From NCBI GenBank assembly GCA_029168955.1, contig JAPDOI010000155.1, positions 496,001 to 560,000 on the forward strand: 64,000 nucleotides of DNA, read 5' to 3'. The notes under the pieces were generated by a model, which was not told the DNA's origin, made no database searches, and saw only the letters and a list, made by a program, of their open reading frames with translations. The DNA is from Aplectana chamaeleonis (taxonomy: Eukaryota; Nematoda; Chromadorea; Rhabditida; Cosmocercidae). The position numbers and the translations under genes were made by a program. Numbering within the stretch: the stretch's first letter is position 1; every line of letters starts with the position of its first letter. Below are positions 31,458 to 42,515 of this stretch, piece by piece.

Positions 31458-31521
31458 CCAAGATGAAAGCGGACGTCTTGTCATGTCTCCGTGGAACTAC
31501 GAGCCCCTCCTGGCGAATAGG
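31458..31521. repeat. 64 bp direct repeat, copy 1
   Basis: ACCAAGATGAAAGCGGACGT through CTCCTGGCGAATAG recurs at 32997-33060 with two or three changes. Confidence 0.85.
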
Positions 31522-31522
31522 A

Positions 31523-32157
31523 CGAAAAAATCCTATTGAATTAAGACTTCGACATTATACTGTGCTTCTCTGGACCAAATTCCGGTCCGCATATGGGTAT
31601 CGACACGCTTCGCGGCCGCGCGCTTTCGAATCGGAAGAGTTTCCAGCGCCGCAGCCGCCGATCTGTTCACTCTAGGTGGGTTCTGGGAACTGGAAACTAA
31701 AACAAATTGGAGAAAACTGTACAAAGAAGCGACACCGAGACGGCTTTGGCGCTGGAATTTCGACCGACTCCAGCGCGTGCGGCCGAAAAGCGTCCCGAGA
31801 CGCAATTGCGGATCGGAATTTGGTCCTAAGAAGCGCAGTATTTAACTCTGAAGCTTCGTGGTCGGAACTTAGCAGATGAACCAGAAAGGATCAAAGTTGC
31901 AAAGTCACAAAGAACCCGCTGAACCTCGATAATTACGCTCCGTCGAAAATTTCCGCGAAAGCAATCATCTAGCTCTGAGGTGGCTCAAATATCGTTTCGA
32001 CCCTGGCAATTTGGTGGTTTGCCTCGAGGTAAATAGAAGCACTTAATGATATTCATCAGTACTGAAGATTACCTCTGAACCAGGGAACCAGGTACACAAA
32101 CCAGGCCCTTACGAACCAGGCACACAAAAACAGAGCAAAATGAACTTTCCTATCGAA
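31523..32157. repeat. About 636 bp direct repeat, copy 1
   Basis: From GACGAAAAAA through AACTTTCCTATCGA, matching 34103-34746 at high identity. Each copy contains a family F MITE followed by the same unique tail (CATCTAGCTCTGAGGTGGCT). Confidence 0.88.
31558..31840. mobile_element. MITE family F, copy 2 (283 bp)
   Basis: TACTGTGCTTCTCTGGACCA at the left, inverted at the right end as TGGTCCTAAGAAGCGCAGTA. Arms about 65 bp. Same length as copy 3. Confidence 0.82.
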
Positions 32158-34102
32158 AAAATGCACAAACCAATTGGTAGGATGCAGAGATTGAAAAAAA
32201 ATTCATAAAACCCACCACTCCTTGTCATTCCTTTTCCTCCTCTTCTTCTACACTCCATATCCGCATTTGTCACTCTTCCACTGCTTCTTCGCATCAAAAC
32301 CTCGACTCTTCCCGGGACCGAACTTCTTACCGTTTGAGGAATTTGGGCCCGCCTCATCAGTCCTGAAAAAATAACTCAAATTGCCAAAAAAATACATTTA
32401 AAAAATCGCTTATTGAGAAGAAGCCGGAAGAAGCCAGCCCATCATTTGGTCAAGTCAACGAATGCTACACATCTTAGTACAGGGTAGCCGTAGGAATGTC
32501 TTCTTTTGCGCATGATTTAGAATGCCATATTTCTGGGTTATTAACAATGAGATTCGATGTCCTAGCAACCAAAGACGGTTCTTAAACTAAAATGCAGCCA
32601 TTTTGTTTGTGTTGACTCCATGGTTCATCGACGAATCCAAGGTGGTACGCCGTGACGCAACACGCGTCGCTTGTCTTCGCCGCGGGCGGCGTACCACCCT
32701 TCCCGCACCCATTACGGACTACCCCGCACCCACACTGGGATTTCGAGAAACGGTTTATTGGGACTTATGGGAGAGACAAAAAGAAACAGTTTGAAGATTC
32801 AAAATTTCTTCAAATGCCTCTGGGTAGATCAAAAAAATTCAAAAGTTCATTCTGTCATATTTTAAAAATTTGAGCATTTTCTGCCCAGAGTGTGTCCATG
32901 AAGGCTATTTGGGTGGGACACTGAACACGAATACGATGCCCATTTTCAGTTTTTCGAAAAACTACGATAGGTTACGGTATACTTCGGCAACTCTTACCAA
33001 GATGAAAGCGGACGTCGTGTCATGTCTCCGTGGAACTACGACCCCCTCCTGGCGAATAGTAACTCGTACACAAGAACTTTCAATTTCGGACCAATTTTTT
33101 ACACGACCCTCCCTCACCATCCACTGTATCACGACATAACCCAGCTCGTCATATAAAGGCTATAAAACCGCGCATTCTCATGATTTCTATTCGTGCTGGT
33201 GCAGAGCAGAGGTAAAAGACAGTGAAAGAGCGCACGAAAGACGGTGGGAGCAGAGTCGCGCGAGTCGCTCGCGATGAGTCGTGAGAATGGCGACGTTTTA
33301 CAGAGGATAGAATAGGATTATCAATCTTCACGGTGCTATAGTAGCAGGGCGGAGGGGAGGGGGCACTTGGCCATCACACTTGGCCACACATATTTTTCAG
33401 CTCCGCAACGACTGTCCCGATTCTGGATGGGGTAGAAAAACCCCAGCTTGGTGTGCTAATTGAGCGGCGGCACGGAAAGTTGGGCGTCACCTACAGGGTA
33501 CGGCACGAGTTGTGGAAAAGGCTAATTTTACTCAGATCCCCCTCAATAGCAATTTTTTGGCGACTTTCTCAGACCCCCCCCCACAGCATGATTAGGTCGA
33601 ATTTTCGCCGATTTTCTCGTACCCTCGTCGGGAGCGCTATTCGGTCTGTTTTTTTGTTGGAAATTTAAAGAAGTTGAACAATCCACCCTTTCCCTGCTCA
33701 GGCTCTCCCTCTGGATATCTGGGAAAGGGTGGAAAATGTGTCTCGCCCAAAATTTACTCAGGTAGATTTCGACGCTGAACACAATTATGAGGTCCGTTTA
33801 CGAGTTTCCCAAAGACTAATGCGCGTTTCGGAAGGTAGAATTGGTACGGAATCTGACGAAAAAAGGCCTATAACTTTTTACAAGTAGCGCTCCATAATCT
33901 ATATCCTACACTAAGTACTTTTCGTTTTTTTACACATTTTTTACCGAGCGCAATTATTGATGTTTTTAGCGGATTTTGTGATTTCGCAACTTCGCTCTTT
34001 TCTGGCTTATCCGAGAAGCTTTGGCCTCAAAACATCAAAGTTATGTGTAAACGCCAAATTCCAACTCAATAGTTTTTTCGTCAATTATCGAAAAAAAGAT
34101 CG
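32158..34102. other. Interval between the 636 bp direct repeats
   Basis: Holds the second 64 bp repeat (32997-33060), a half-copy of repeat block D (33355-33500) and AT-rich sequence. No protein motif such as protease, RT or integrase was found, so I do not call the flanking repeats LTRs. Confidence 0.4.
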
Positions 34103-34746
34103 GTAACTGACGAAAAAATGCTATTGAATGAGGACTTCGACATTATACTGTGCTTCTCTGGACCAAATTCCGGTCCGCAATTGGGTCTCGATACGCTTCG
34201 CGGCCGCGCGCTTTCGAGTCGGAAGAGTTTCCAGCGCCGCAGCCACCGATCTGTTCACTATAGGTGGGTTCTGGAAACTGGAAACTAAAACAAATTGGAA
34301 AAAACTGTATGAAGAAGCGACACCGAGACGGCTTTGGCGCTGGAAACTCGACCGACTCCACCACGTGCGGCCGAAAAGCGTCCCGAGACGCAATTGCGGA
34401 CCGGAATTTGGTCCTAAGAAGCACAGTATTTAACTTTGAAGCTTCGTGGCCGGAACTTAGCAGATGAACCAGAAAGGATCGAAGTTGCAAAGTCACAAAA
34501 AAACCCGCTGAACCTCGATAATTACGCTCCGTCGAAAATTTCCGCGAACGCAATCATCTAGCTCTGAGGTGGCTCAAATATCGCTTCGACCTTGGCAATT
34601 TGGTGGTTTGCCTCGAGGTAAATAGAAGCACTTAATGATATTCATCAGTACTGAAGATTACCTCTGAACCAGGGAACCAGCCACACAAACCAGGCCCTTG
34701 CAGAACCAGGCACACAAAAACAGAGCGAAACGAACTTTCCTATCGA
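34103..34746. repeat. About 640 bp direct repeat, copy 2
   Basis: Second copy of 31523-32157. It ends at the same AACTTTCCTATCGA point, after which the sequences diverge. Confidence 0.88.
34146..34428. mobile_element. MITE family F, copy 3 (283 bp)
   Basis: Best preserved: left end TACTGTGCTTCTCTGGACCA, right end TGGTCCTAAGAAGCACAGTA, arms continuing through AATTCCGGTCCGCAATTG and CGGCCGC. Confidence 0.85.
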
Positions 34747-34914
34747 TGTAAACCGATAGGAAACTTTCCTATGTAAATCATGAACCGTTGTTGGTAGGAA
34801 ACTCATGGGTATCTCAGTAAGAATAGCTTTTAGGGTAGCATATCCGAGAAATCTCGCCTAAATCTCCTCAATAAAGAGAAAACACGTACCTTCTGAACCT
34901 TAGAGGCATGAGTA

Positions 34915-35252
34915 CAGTTATCGAGCTTCAGGGGCGAAAGATACTTTGGCATTGGAGCGCGTTTTCCTACCCGTACTATTCTCCATCACTATCGCGCCGT
35001 TTTTATCGATTAGAAAATGGGCGACAGAAGCATTGCACTCTTCAGAAAATACATGCCCATGTTAAGGGGAAGATCAATTCAGAGGTAATAGGTCTACTGG
35101 ACGGCAAGGGCGCTAAAATCGATAAAAACGGCGATAAGAAGGACAAATGTTGCTGCATCGATAAAAACGGCGCGATAGTGATCGAGAATAGTACGGGTAG
35201 GAAAACGCGCTCCAATGCCAAAATATCTTTCGCCCCCGAAGCTCGATAACTG
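34915..35252. mobile_element. MITE family C, copy 3 (338 bp)
   Basis: TA flanks at 34913-34914 and 35253-35254. Arms CAGTTATCGAGCTTCAGGGG and complement. Most symmetrical copy. Confidence 0.85.
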
Positions 35253-35261
35253 TACTCAGGC

Positions 35262-35545
35262 CATACGGGGGAGAGCCCACTATGGCGCGATGCACTTCGC
35301 CACGCCCATTTGACCGTGACGCACTGAATTTGGGCGCTTACCCGAGGTTTACCTCCCCTGCCAAATTCAGGGGAGTGGTGCTATGAAGGGATGGGGCACT
35401 GCTGTATCACACTCGGCCACACCCATTTTTCCATGCCGCAATGACTCTCCTGATTAAATTTAAGCACCTACCCGAGGGAACCCCGAGCAGGTGCTTAAAT
35501 TTAGTGCGGCACGGTTAAATGGTCGTGGCCAAGTGCACCACGCCA
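35262..35545. repeat. Repeat block D, copy 3
   Basis: Same composition and order as 28845-29110, directly right of the family C MITE. Confidence 0.75.
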
Positions 35546-35884
35546 CAATGGCGCCCGTCATCCCACATAGCTCTCAGGGAAGTCATGGCGGCACGCGAAA
35601 ATTGGTGTGGCCAATCTGCTATACAGCAGTGCCTCCCGCGCTAACAGCAGAAGGGTTGTTACACGGCTCAACGAGAGTTCATAAAAATCATCAAGGTCAA
35701 GCAATCCGTTGGACAAAATGCTTTCGTCATTGCGACCCCCATCCATTCGTGGCGAAGCTTTGCGACCCCCTCCCTAACAATGGCCCCGCTAAATTCAAGG
35801 AAGACCCACCCACTTATCAGGGTCAAGCAATCCGTTGAACAAAATGTGAAATGAAACGTGAAATCACAAATACTCACCTCCAGA

Positions 35885-36055
35885 AAACGTGATCGGGGTG
35901 GGGTCGAAATTCAGTGGGGCTCTTTAAGACGTGATCTTTTTGCTTTTGAAATTCAGTGGGGCTCCAGAAGACGTGATCTTTTTGCCCTTGAAATTCAGTG
36001 GGGCTCCATAAGACGTGACCGGGGTGACGTGGAATTTCAGTGGGTCTTCTGAAGC
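35885..36055. repeat. 42 bp minisatellite x3
   Basis: GAAATTCAGTGGGGCTC recurs at 35906, 35948 and 35990, with AAGACGTGATCTTTTTGC between. Confidence 0.85.
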
Positions 36056-36256
36056 CCCACTAAAATTCAACACCGTGTATTTGCATGAAATCGCGATTTT
36101 CTGACGATTCTTGACCTTCGAATTTCATAGAGATTGTTTTGACAAGGGGTTTCAGCCTCGCCGAGTTTGTATGCACCTTCATCGAGGGCGGCGGGTGATC
36201 ATTGAAATGCGGAAGCGGGCCCACCCACACAGTTTTTGCCCTGCAGTTCGAGACTC

Positions 36257-36360
36257 GCTGACCGCTCCAGCGCGTCTCGCCCTCTCTCCCCGTCTCATGC
36301 ACTCTCTCGCTGACCGCTCCAGCGCGTCTCGCCCTCTCTCCCCGTCTCATGCACTCTCTC
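36257..36360. repeat. 52 bp tandem duplication
   Basis: GCTGACCGCTCCAGCGCGTC through TCATGCACTCTCTC occurs twice exactly. Confidence 0.92.
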
Positions 36361-37078
36361 GCTGCCGCCCCTGTCGGCGCTCCCTCGCTATCTGTCATCA
36401 CCCCTCGTGTCTCCATGGGTGGTCTCTCGCCGTTCCCACGTGCTCTGCAGGACAATGGTGAGAATCAAAAAGTCCCAAAAAAACTCAATGTATGAGGGAG
36501 GTAAAAAAGTTCAAGCGAAACTGAAAATTTCGGGTATGTCATTGAATGTAGAGATTAAGTTAAATCTCCTAAGTTTTTGCAGTCAGGAGCGTAGTGTTAA
36601 ATACAGCAACATTGGTCCTTCACATCCTCATTTTACCCACCCTCTCCCTCCATGAAACCCCTTTCATACTTTCGCGAAAATTTCAAATCGAGTTCAAAAC
36701 ACTACCACTTTAAAATCACGAGTTTCATATAGAGGATGAAGCGCGCTTTGGTTTTTTCAAAACATGCAGTCTTAATATGGACAGAATTTCTTTCTATCCT
36801 AAAGTCGAATCTTTTTTTAATAGTCATTCAGCTAGGGCAGACATGCCTATTTTGATCTGTATTCTCAGCCTTTGCATACAGCCTAATAAAGTTGGCTAAT
36901 ATCGGTCGATATCTCCATCATTGGATGGCTCGTAGCCTCAGCATATCCATTGGACACAACACATCACAAGACAAGTAACCCAGGATCGTAAACATGTCCC
37001 AATGGATATTTCCAATGGAAGTATGGGTAGCAGGGTCATCCGACCACGGACATCAACGATAATTTAATAGATTGAATA
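36361..37078. other. Interval without recognised gene
   Basis: Short openings only. Near 36590-36640 a fragment of the family C interior (TACAGCAACATTGGTCCTTC) is present. Otherwise nothing recognised. Confidence 0.3.
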
Positions 37079-37715
37079 CTCCGACACTGGCAGCGGACTC
37101 CTACAGGAGTCGGCTGGGAGTCCTAGTCTCCCCTGCAACAGGAGTCCTGGTTTTCCCCTGTAGGAGTCCTGTGATACTCCTGTAGGAGTCCTGTTATTCT
37201 CCTGTAGGAGACCGAGTACGGTAGCTTGGAGGGAATTTCAAATAACGTTTGTTGGAATCAAGCCAAAACCGCATTGTTTTCGAATTTCTTTTAAATCGAA
37301 GCATCATTTTCACACTTCTTCGTTGACGATTTTGTCAACGGCAAAAATTAGTGTAGGGCGTTAAGCCCCGTTACATTCCTCCCTCACTTTTCATCAAGGA
37401 GGAACTTCGGCTCCTAAGCACCCCAATCAATCAATGAGAGGGGCGCCTCTGTGAACCCGCATGGGCGAATCGGCTGTCCACCCCATGCACACGCGTATCG
37501 TACACCGCGCGGGTTCGATCAATGGTTCAACGTGCGCGTTCCAGGACAACTACCGGAGCTGTTTTGTCCTGTACGAGACCCAGTGGTAGCGATGCGGCAG
37601 CATGTCCTGTAGGAGACCGCTTCGCTCTAGTTCGGTCTCCCACAGGACAAAACAGCTCCTGTAGGAGACCGCGATCGTAGTTTTCTCCCGTAGGACTCCG
37701 CTGCCAGTGTCGGAG
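37079..37715. mobile_element. 637 bp TIR element with internal palindromic 12-mers (TA flanks)
   Basis: Termini CTCCGACACTGGCAGCGGA (left) and its complement with one change (right), flanked by TA on both sides. The interior repeats CTCCTGTAGGAG and close variants at least six times, clustered toward both ends. No coding sequence. The CTC start and 2 bp flank match the other CTC elements in this window. Confidence 0.78.
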
Positions 37716-38138
37716 TACTAAGGCTGAGAACAAGATTTGGAATTGAAAAAATCAACTGTTTTCCTCGGCGAACGACAAAAAAAAACAGACAAAGGAGGAA
37801 AAGGGGTGTTTTTCAAGAAGGAAAAGAGATTGTTTGCGAGATCAAAGAATAAACAAATCATAACATTTCACATCATCATCACAAAAATTCAAGAACTTTG
37901 TTGCTGGAAAGTTTCTGTCTTTTTTTCTGAATTCTACAGGGTAGAAGAAACATGTGATGTTGAAAAATCCTATCTGGTTATGGGATGTATTGAACAATAA
38001 AGTAGCAACTTCAATCGAAACAGTAGATTTTTTCGATAAATACAACGGAATGAGAAAACAAAGACAACAAAGTAAAACAGGCGCAGGGGCGCTTTTCGAA
38101 ACATGCGCCGCGCCGCCTGTGCTTAGCTACAGTAACCA

Positions 38139-38173
38139 CGAAACCTGCGCACCGAAATGATGCGCAGGTTTCG
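38139..38173. repeat. Perfect 13 bp hairpin followed by T-rich tract
   Basis: CGAAACCTGCGCA, 9 base loop, TGCGCAGGTTTCG, then GGGGTTTTTG. It resembles an intrinsic terminator in shape, but the context is eukaryotic. Confidence 0.7.
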
Positions 38174-38179
38174 GGGTTT

Positions 38180-39777
38180 TTGCAATGTATGGCGCGAAAT
38201 TCTCGCGTTTTGTGCTAAAATCCCACTTTTTTGAATTGCCCTTTGCGATTATTTATATATAATAGGGATAGGGATAGGGATATTGAGAAACGTTTTTATA
38301 AAAATATTGAGAACGAAACACCAATTTTTATTAAACAAAAACGCGTCAATAAAAACGTTACATAATTATGCATCAACCCAACATTTTTCTCCATGCAGAG
38401 TCAAGACGTTCTGCATCAAGGGAAGGCTTGAATGTCGCCATCACTAGATGCCCCTTGCTCGGGATCGATCGAGCTGGATTAGATGTGGCCCACGCGGCCA
38501 AGACGCGCAGTGAAGATGGTTCAACGACGTATCAAGGTCAAGACCAACGAGGTTGTGATACTCAGATAGAGACATCACACTTCCAGCGGGACCACTAGCC
38601 GACGTCCCGTAACCCCTCCCGCGGAAGGCTAATAGATCGGTCGCGGGCAGTCGGCACCGCTGTTCCGTTGACTGCCCGCACACGGTGAACAAGCACACTG
38701 CGGCCCTTTTGCCACCGCCTTTCGGCTAATCTGATAACTGACAGAACAAAATCCTAGAGCAGTTTGCGGCCTATTCAAAAATCATCTTTTAAGTAAAGAT
38801 CTGTTAAAACAAAATTTGAAAAAACCGCTCCTGGGGTTTCCATCTTGAGCTGCTCTTGACAAGTAAGGAGTGAGCTACTACGGGAAAGCTTCCTACACTC
38901 ACTGCTTCTTGCAGCCTTCCCCTTCGCAGATGCCATTAATGGTCAGTGGTTCACCTACCCAAGGCCAACGTCGCACAGAGCGAGGGTTTTGGAAAGAGTC
39001 TCAACACAGCGTTTTCTGCTCAGCAATTCTCTATTGGCTCCACTCTAGTATGTGGTGCAATGATGATATCAAAGTGAGAATCGACGAGTGAGTGTTCGAT
39101 GACCCGCAGGAGTAGCCGACTGTCCGCCGACACTCCGCGGAAAGACGGGAAAGCCTCTCTCTCCGCGGGAAGTGGGGCGCTGTGCCACGCCCACAAAATT
39201 GGGACCGCGCGAAGTCGACTAGGCCGACTTGGCCGGCGGGAAGTGGGCTGTTTTTATCTGAGATATATAGCAATTAGGCCACGACACGCTCAAATTTTGA
39301 GTAAATTTTCTTCAAAAAACCTCCGAAACTTCCAACTTCCTTCTGTACGCCTACATCGGTGTGTCATGTGTAATACACAAAGGTCGGAAATTTGAACTTC
39401 CAAAATGATTTAGCGTCTCAATCTCCCTGGTCACTTAACGTTTTGAATTCACACTTTTATAATCGAAAATCTCTGGAAATGAAGAGTCATCATTTTCGAG
39501 TGGTCTTAAAATGTCATAAAGCGTATGTTCCTCGTGCTAGGTCGTCGACCAGGTAAACGCCTTTTCAGACCACCGAGCAGTTTTCACGTGGCTATTGTAT
39601 TATGAATACGTAACATTGAGGTCACAAGCGCTCCTTTCCTCTCATCATACATGAAGAACTACATAGTCTCTTGTGCTTCATAATTGTGAACCGTCATCTG
39701 ATTGTAAGACCGAGTTCACGTTTTCTTAAATGCGGCGGGAGACGCGACAGAGTCCTTAACATGTATGCTGATCAAAA
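38180..39777. other. Interval without recognised gene
   Basis: Contains ATAGGGATAGGGATAGGGATA near 38265 (three short repeats) and GC-rich stretches near 38600 and 39150. No protein or RNA gene recognised. Confidence 0.3.
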
Positions 39778-39788
39778 ACCTATATAAA
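39778..39788 (+). promoter_or_regulatory. Candidate TATA box
   Basis: CCTATATAAAG lies about 82 bp upstream of the ATG of the two-exon model at 39870, suitable spacing for a core promoter. No experimental support. Confidence 0.3.
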
Positions 39789-39869
39789 GCTGGTCTTCAC
39801 ATAAATTGCTAGATCAGAAACTGCTCAACAAGATTTCAGGATAACAGCTCTGTGTCGACATCTAACAAA

Positions 39870-40105
39870 ATGATCAAAACAAAACATGGACCTGGCTCGG
39901 CCGACAAACAAGCCACGCTGACAAAGACACAGGATGAAGCATCAACACCACACGAAAAGGTACCAGTTTCCAAATATTTGGATCCCGGGTGCAACTTCAG
40001 ATGGGGGGGGGGGCTTTCAGGACACAAGAAAAAAGACTGAATGTATGCCGAATTGGAAATTCTATCAATCGAAGTAACCAAAAAGAATTTCCAAGACAAC
40101 TATGA
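39870..40105 (+). CDS. Candidate small two-exon gene, unknown function
   Basis: Exon 1 39870-39959 (30 codons, MIKTKHGPGSADKQ...STPHEK). A 41 nt intron runs 39960-40000, with donor GTACCA and acceptor AACTTCAG. Exon 2 40001-40105 continues in frame for 34 codons (GAFRTQEKRL...) to TGA. The product would be hydrophilic and basic, with no recognised domain. A TATA-like box precedes it. The run of 11 G at the acceptor and the small size make this tentative. Confidence 0.28.
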
Positions 40106-40599
40106 TTGATAGCAGTATCAAACAGCGGATATTAGGATTTCTCCACATTTTTATGAGACAAAACCTTGAGTGGTCCTCCTAGAATGAAGCAAAAGGCTCC
40201 TAAAGGAACAGTTCAACCTCAAAGGTAATTTTTGATACTATACCCCGACCGCCGTGTATAGTAACCCTGCCAAGCGCGAAATCTCACTTCGGTCAAGCGA
40301 GAAAAAGCGCGGAAGATGTTGGCCACTCCCCCAGAAAAGAAAAAATGGGTAACGCCCATTGACGGGTTTCCACCTCTTGTTGGAGATATTGATCTAGCTT
40401 CATATCGTGATCTGCTTTATATTGTGATCGATGGCGACCAATGACGAGAAAAAACAGGCCCAAGACAACTCGTACACAAAAGTTCCGCTGTTCAAAGCCA
40501 CAATGCTTGAGGGGCCATGACTCCATTTTTAGTGGGTTCTGAGCGATTGTGGAAACATGATTGCGATCGGCATAAAATTATCGGCGCGCCTACCCCGAG

Positions 40600-40945
40600 A
40601 AGCCGCTTTGTCGCGCCCTTTTTACAATATTTCGAGCTCAACAGTGGCAAGATGAGTGATGGTTACCGATCAATAGCCCCGTTCCTTTCAATCTCAGTCT
40701 CTCTCTGTTCATTCAGGTCGGCTCGCATGCATAGGTTGCAAATGACGAAGGTTACAAGCCTCGGACAACTCGTCCACCATGCTTCCGCAGCTCAATTTTT
40801 GAGGGGCCATAACTCCGTTCCAAGGGGGTGTTGCACGATTCCAGGACATCATTGGAATCAGCGTGGGACTGTTCTCAAGATAGGCAGAAAAACAGAGAAA
40901 CGCTTCCAAGGTTGGACTGTGCTTTTCACAAAGGAATTTTACAGA
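40600..40945 (+). repeat. Dispersed repeat, copy 2 (see 940-1300)
   Basis: Shares CGTCCACCATGCTTC, TGAGGGGCCATA and AAGATAGGCAGAAAAACAGA with copy 1. Related short pieces occur near 43260-43330 and 46595-46650. Confidence 0.7.
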
Positions 40946-41196
40946 TCTCTTTTCGCGTAATATCGCCGTAGGCTTTGCAAGGCCGAATAGTTGGTGCCCT
41001 GCTCGAAGGCAGTGTTTGCGATTATTTTCGTTTCTAGGTTTTTGACTTCAAATGATGCGTTTGACGCTATGTATAGCTAAAATCCAAAAGAGACGACGAG
41101 AAACCCTCTAAAGCGCCTGCTCTCCGTGAAGGACTAAATGTCTCAGAAACATAACACTCAGACAGCAGATTTTGGCCGCCGTATATTTGCATGCTA

Positions 41197-42515
41197 CAAT
41201 ACCCGCACTAATTTTCTTAAAAAAAAGCCGCAAAAGTCGCAAACCCGCGAATTTTGCGACTTTTCGTCATAACTCGGCCCAAAGTGTTCAATTCGAGCAA
41301 TGAAGGACATATATCGTACATCGAGAGCTCTTTCTATTGAGCTCTCGCATGTCTCACGGCCAAACAAGGCATATAGGGCTAACACAATTAATCGAGTTGG
41401 CGAAAGGAAAATTCAAGTTTCTTGTGGTTATTTGACGTAATGCCAGGTCCACCTCAACACTGCTAACGTTATAAACCACAGTTTGATGAACTCTGCGGCT
41501 GACGGACTTTTTCTGCGAAATTTCGGTTTTTTGAAGCTAAACCCGAATATTTGCTCAAATTTACAGAGAGTAGCAATGTTTTTTATCAGCTGTGTCTAAA
41601 TCCATCCATGGTGGAGAATTTGGAGAAAATTTAGCCCGTGAAAAAAAGGTTCGCAGCGACGTCAAATGAGTGATCTTTGGCTGCAGCCCTTCCAAGGAGC
41701 CCCGTACTCCCTCTAAGGGGATGGTAATATTCGCAGCTCATCGCTGTACATGATAGATAGTTTGGATAACTACCTAAGTTTTTTTGCCATTTATTCTTTT
41801 TTAACTTAAAACCGTGTAGTAATTATTGAAAACCTCTATTTTTTATCCGATGCTCGATGACCCACGGTCAGCCGCTTCTCGAAATTTAGAATGCTGGTGG
41901 TAAGGGCTTTCCAAAGGTGTAATGTTTGCTCAAGTTCTGACAAATTCTTCTGTTTTTCAGTTATAAAAGAGTATCCACTGGTTCCGAATCTGATTTACTC
42001 TGTTCCCTCGCGCGCCTGTGCGGAGCGAGGATAGAGACAGCGAGAAATTGTGGGGAGAAGAGGACGCAGCGTACGCACGCAGACGCACGCAACGAACGGA
42101 AATAAATCGCACTCGGAAACAGAGGATGAGTTATCGTTGGCCCCTCGCTCTGAGTCTCTGCGTCCCTGCCTCTCCGCGCCCTGCACACCCCCACTTTTGA
42201 AGGCGCACTGTCTTGCCTGTCTCGCTCAATGAGCGAAGTCCACGCGAAAGGGATCGATTCATGGGTAGAGTTTCATCCGGAAGACGATAAGAGCGTGGGC
42301 TAAAACAGTAAAAAAGAGAAGAAAGAACAGGAGGAGAAACATGAGGGGGAGGTAATCACACGGGAGGTGTCCGTGTCATCAGCAGGTAAGGATAGACTAG
42401 AAGGGGATTCATCGAGATGGATAGTCCCTAGCTCATCGGGGACCACAGACAGGTTGAACAGGAAGTCACTCCAAGGGTGGTCTACTTACTGAATGTCAGC
42501 GCCTTGAATTCAATT
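41197..42515 (+). repeat. Left arm of a 4.4 kb inverted duplication
   Basis: From TACAATACCCGCACTAATTT to CTTACTGAATGTCAGCGCC. Its reverse complement is at about 44250-45647 with high identity over the whole arm. Contains fragments such as CATCGCTGTACATGATAGATA that give the empty site for the MITE in the other arm. Confidence 0.88.

Noticed and set aside
31523..34746. LTR retrotransposon
   Set aside because: Direct repeats lack LTR ends and the interior has no gag, protease, RT or integrase motif.
37500..37525. GGTTCGATCAA resembling a tRNA B box
   Set aside because: No A box at suitable distance and no cloverleaf; it lies inside a TIR element.
38139..38180. Intrinsic terminator-like hairpin with T tract
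   Set aside because: No bacterial gene nearby and the whole context is eukaryotic repeat DNA; kept only as a hairpin.
38258..38282. Telomere-like TAGGGA repeats
   Set aside because: Only three units, and the nematode telomere repeat is TTAGGC.
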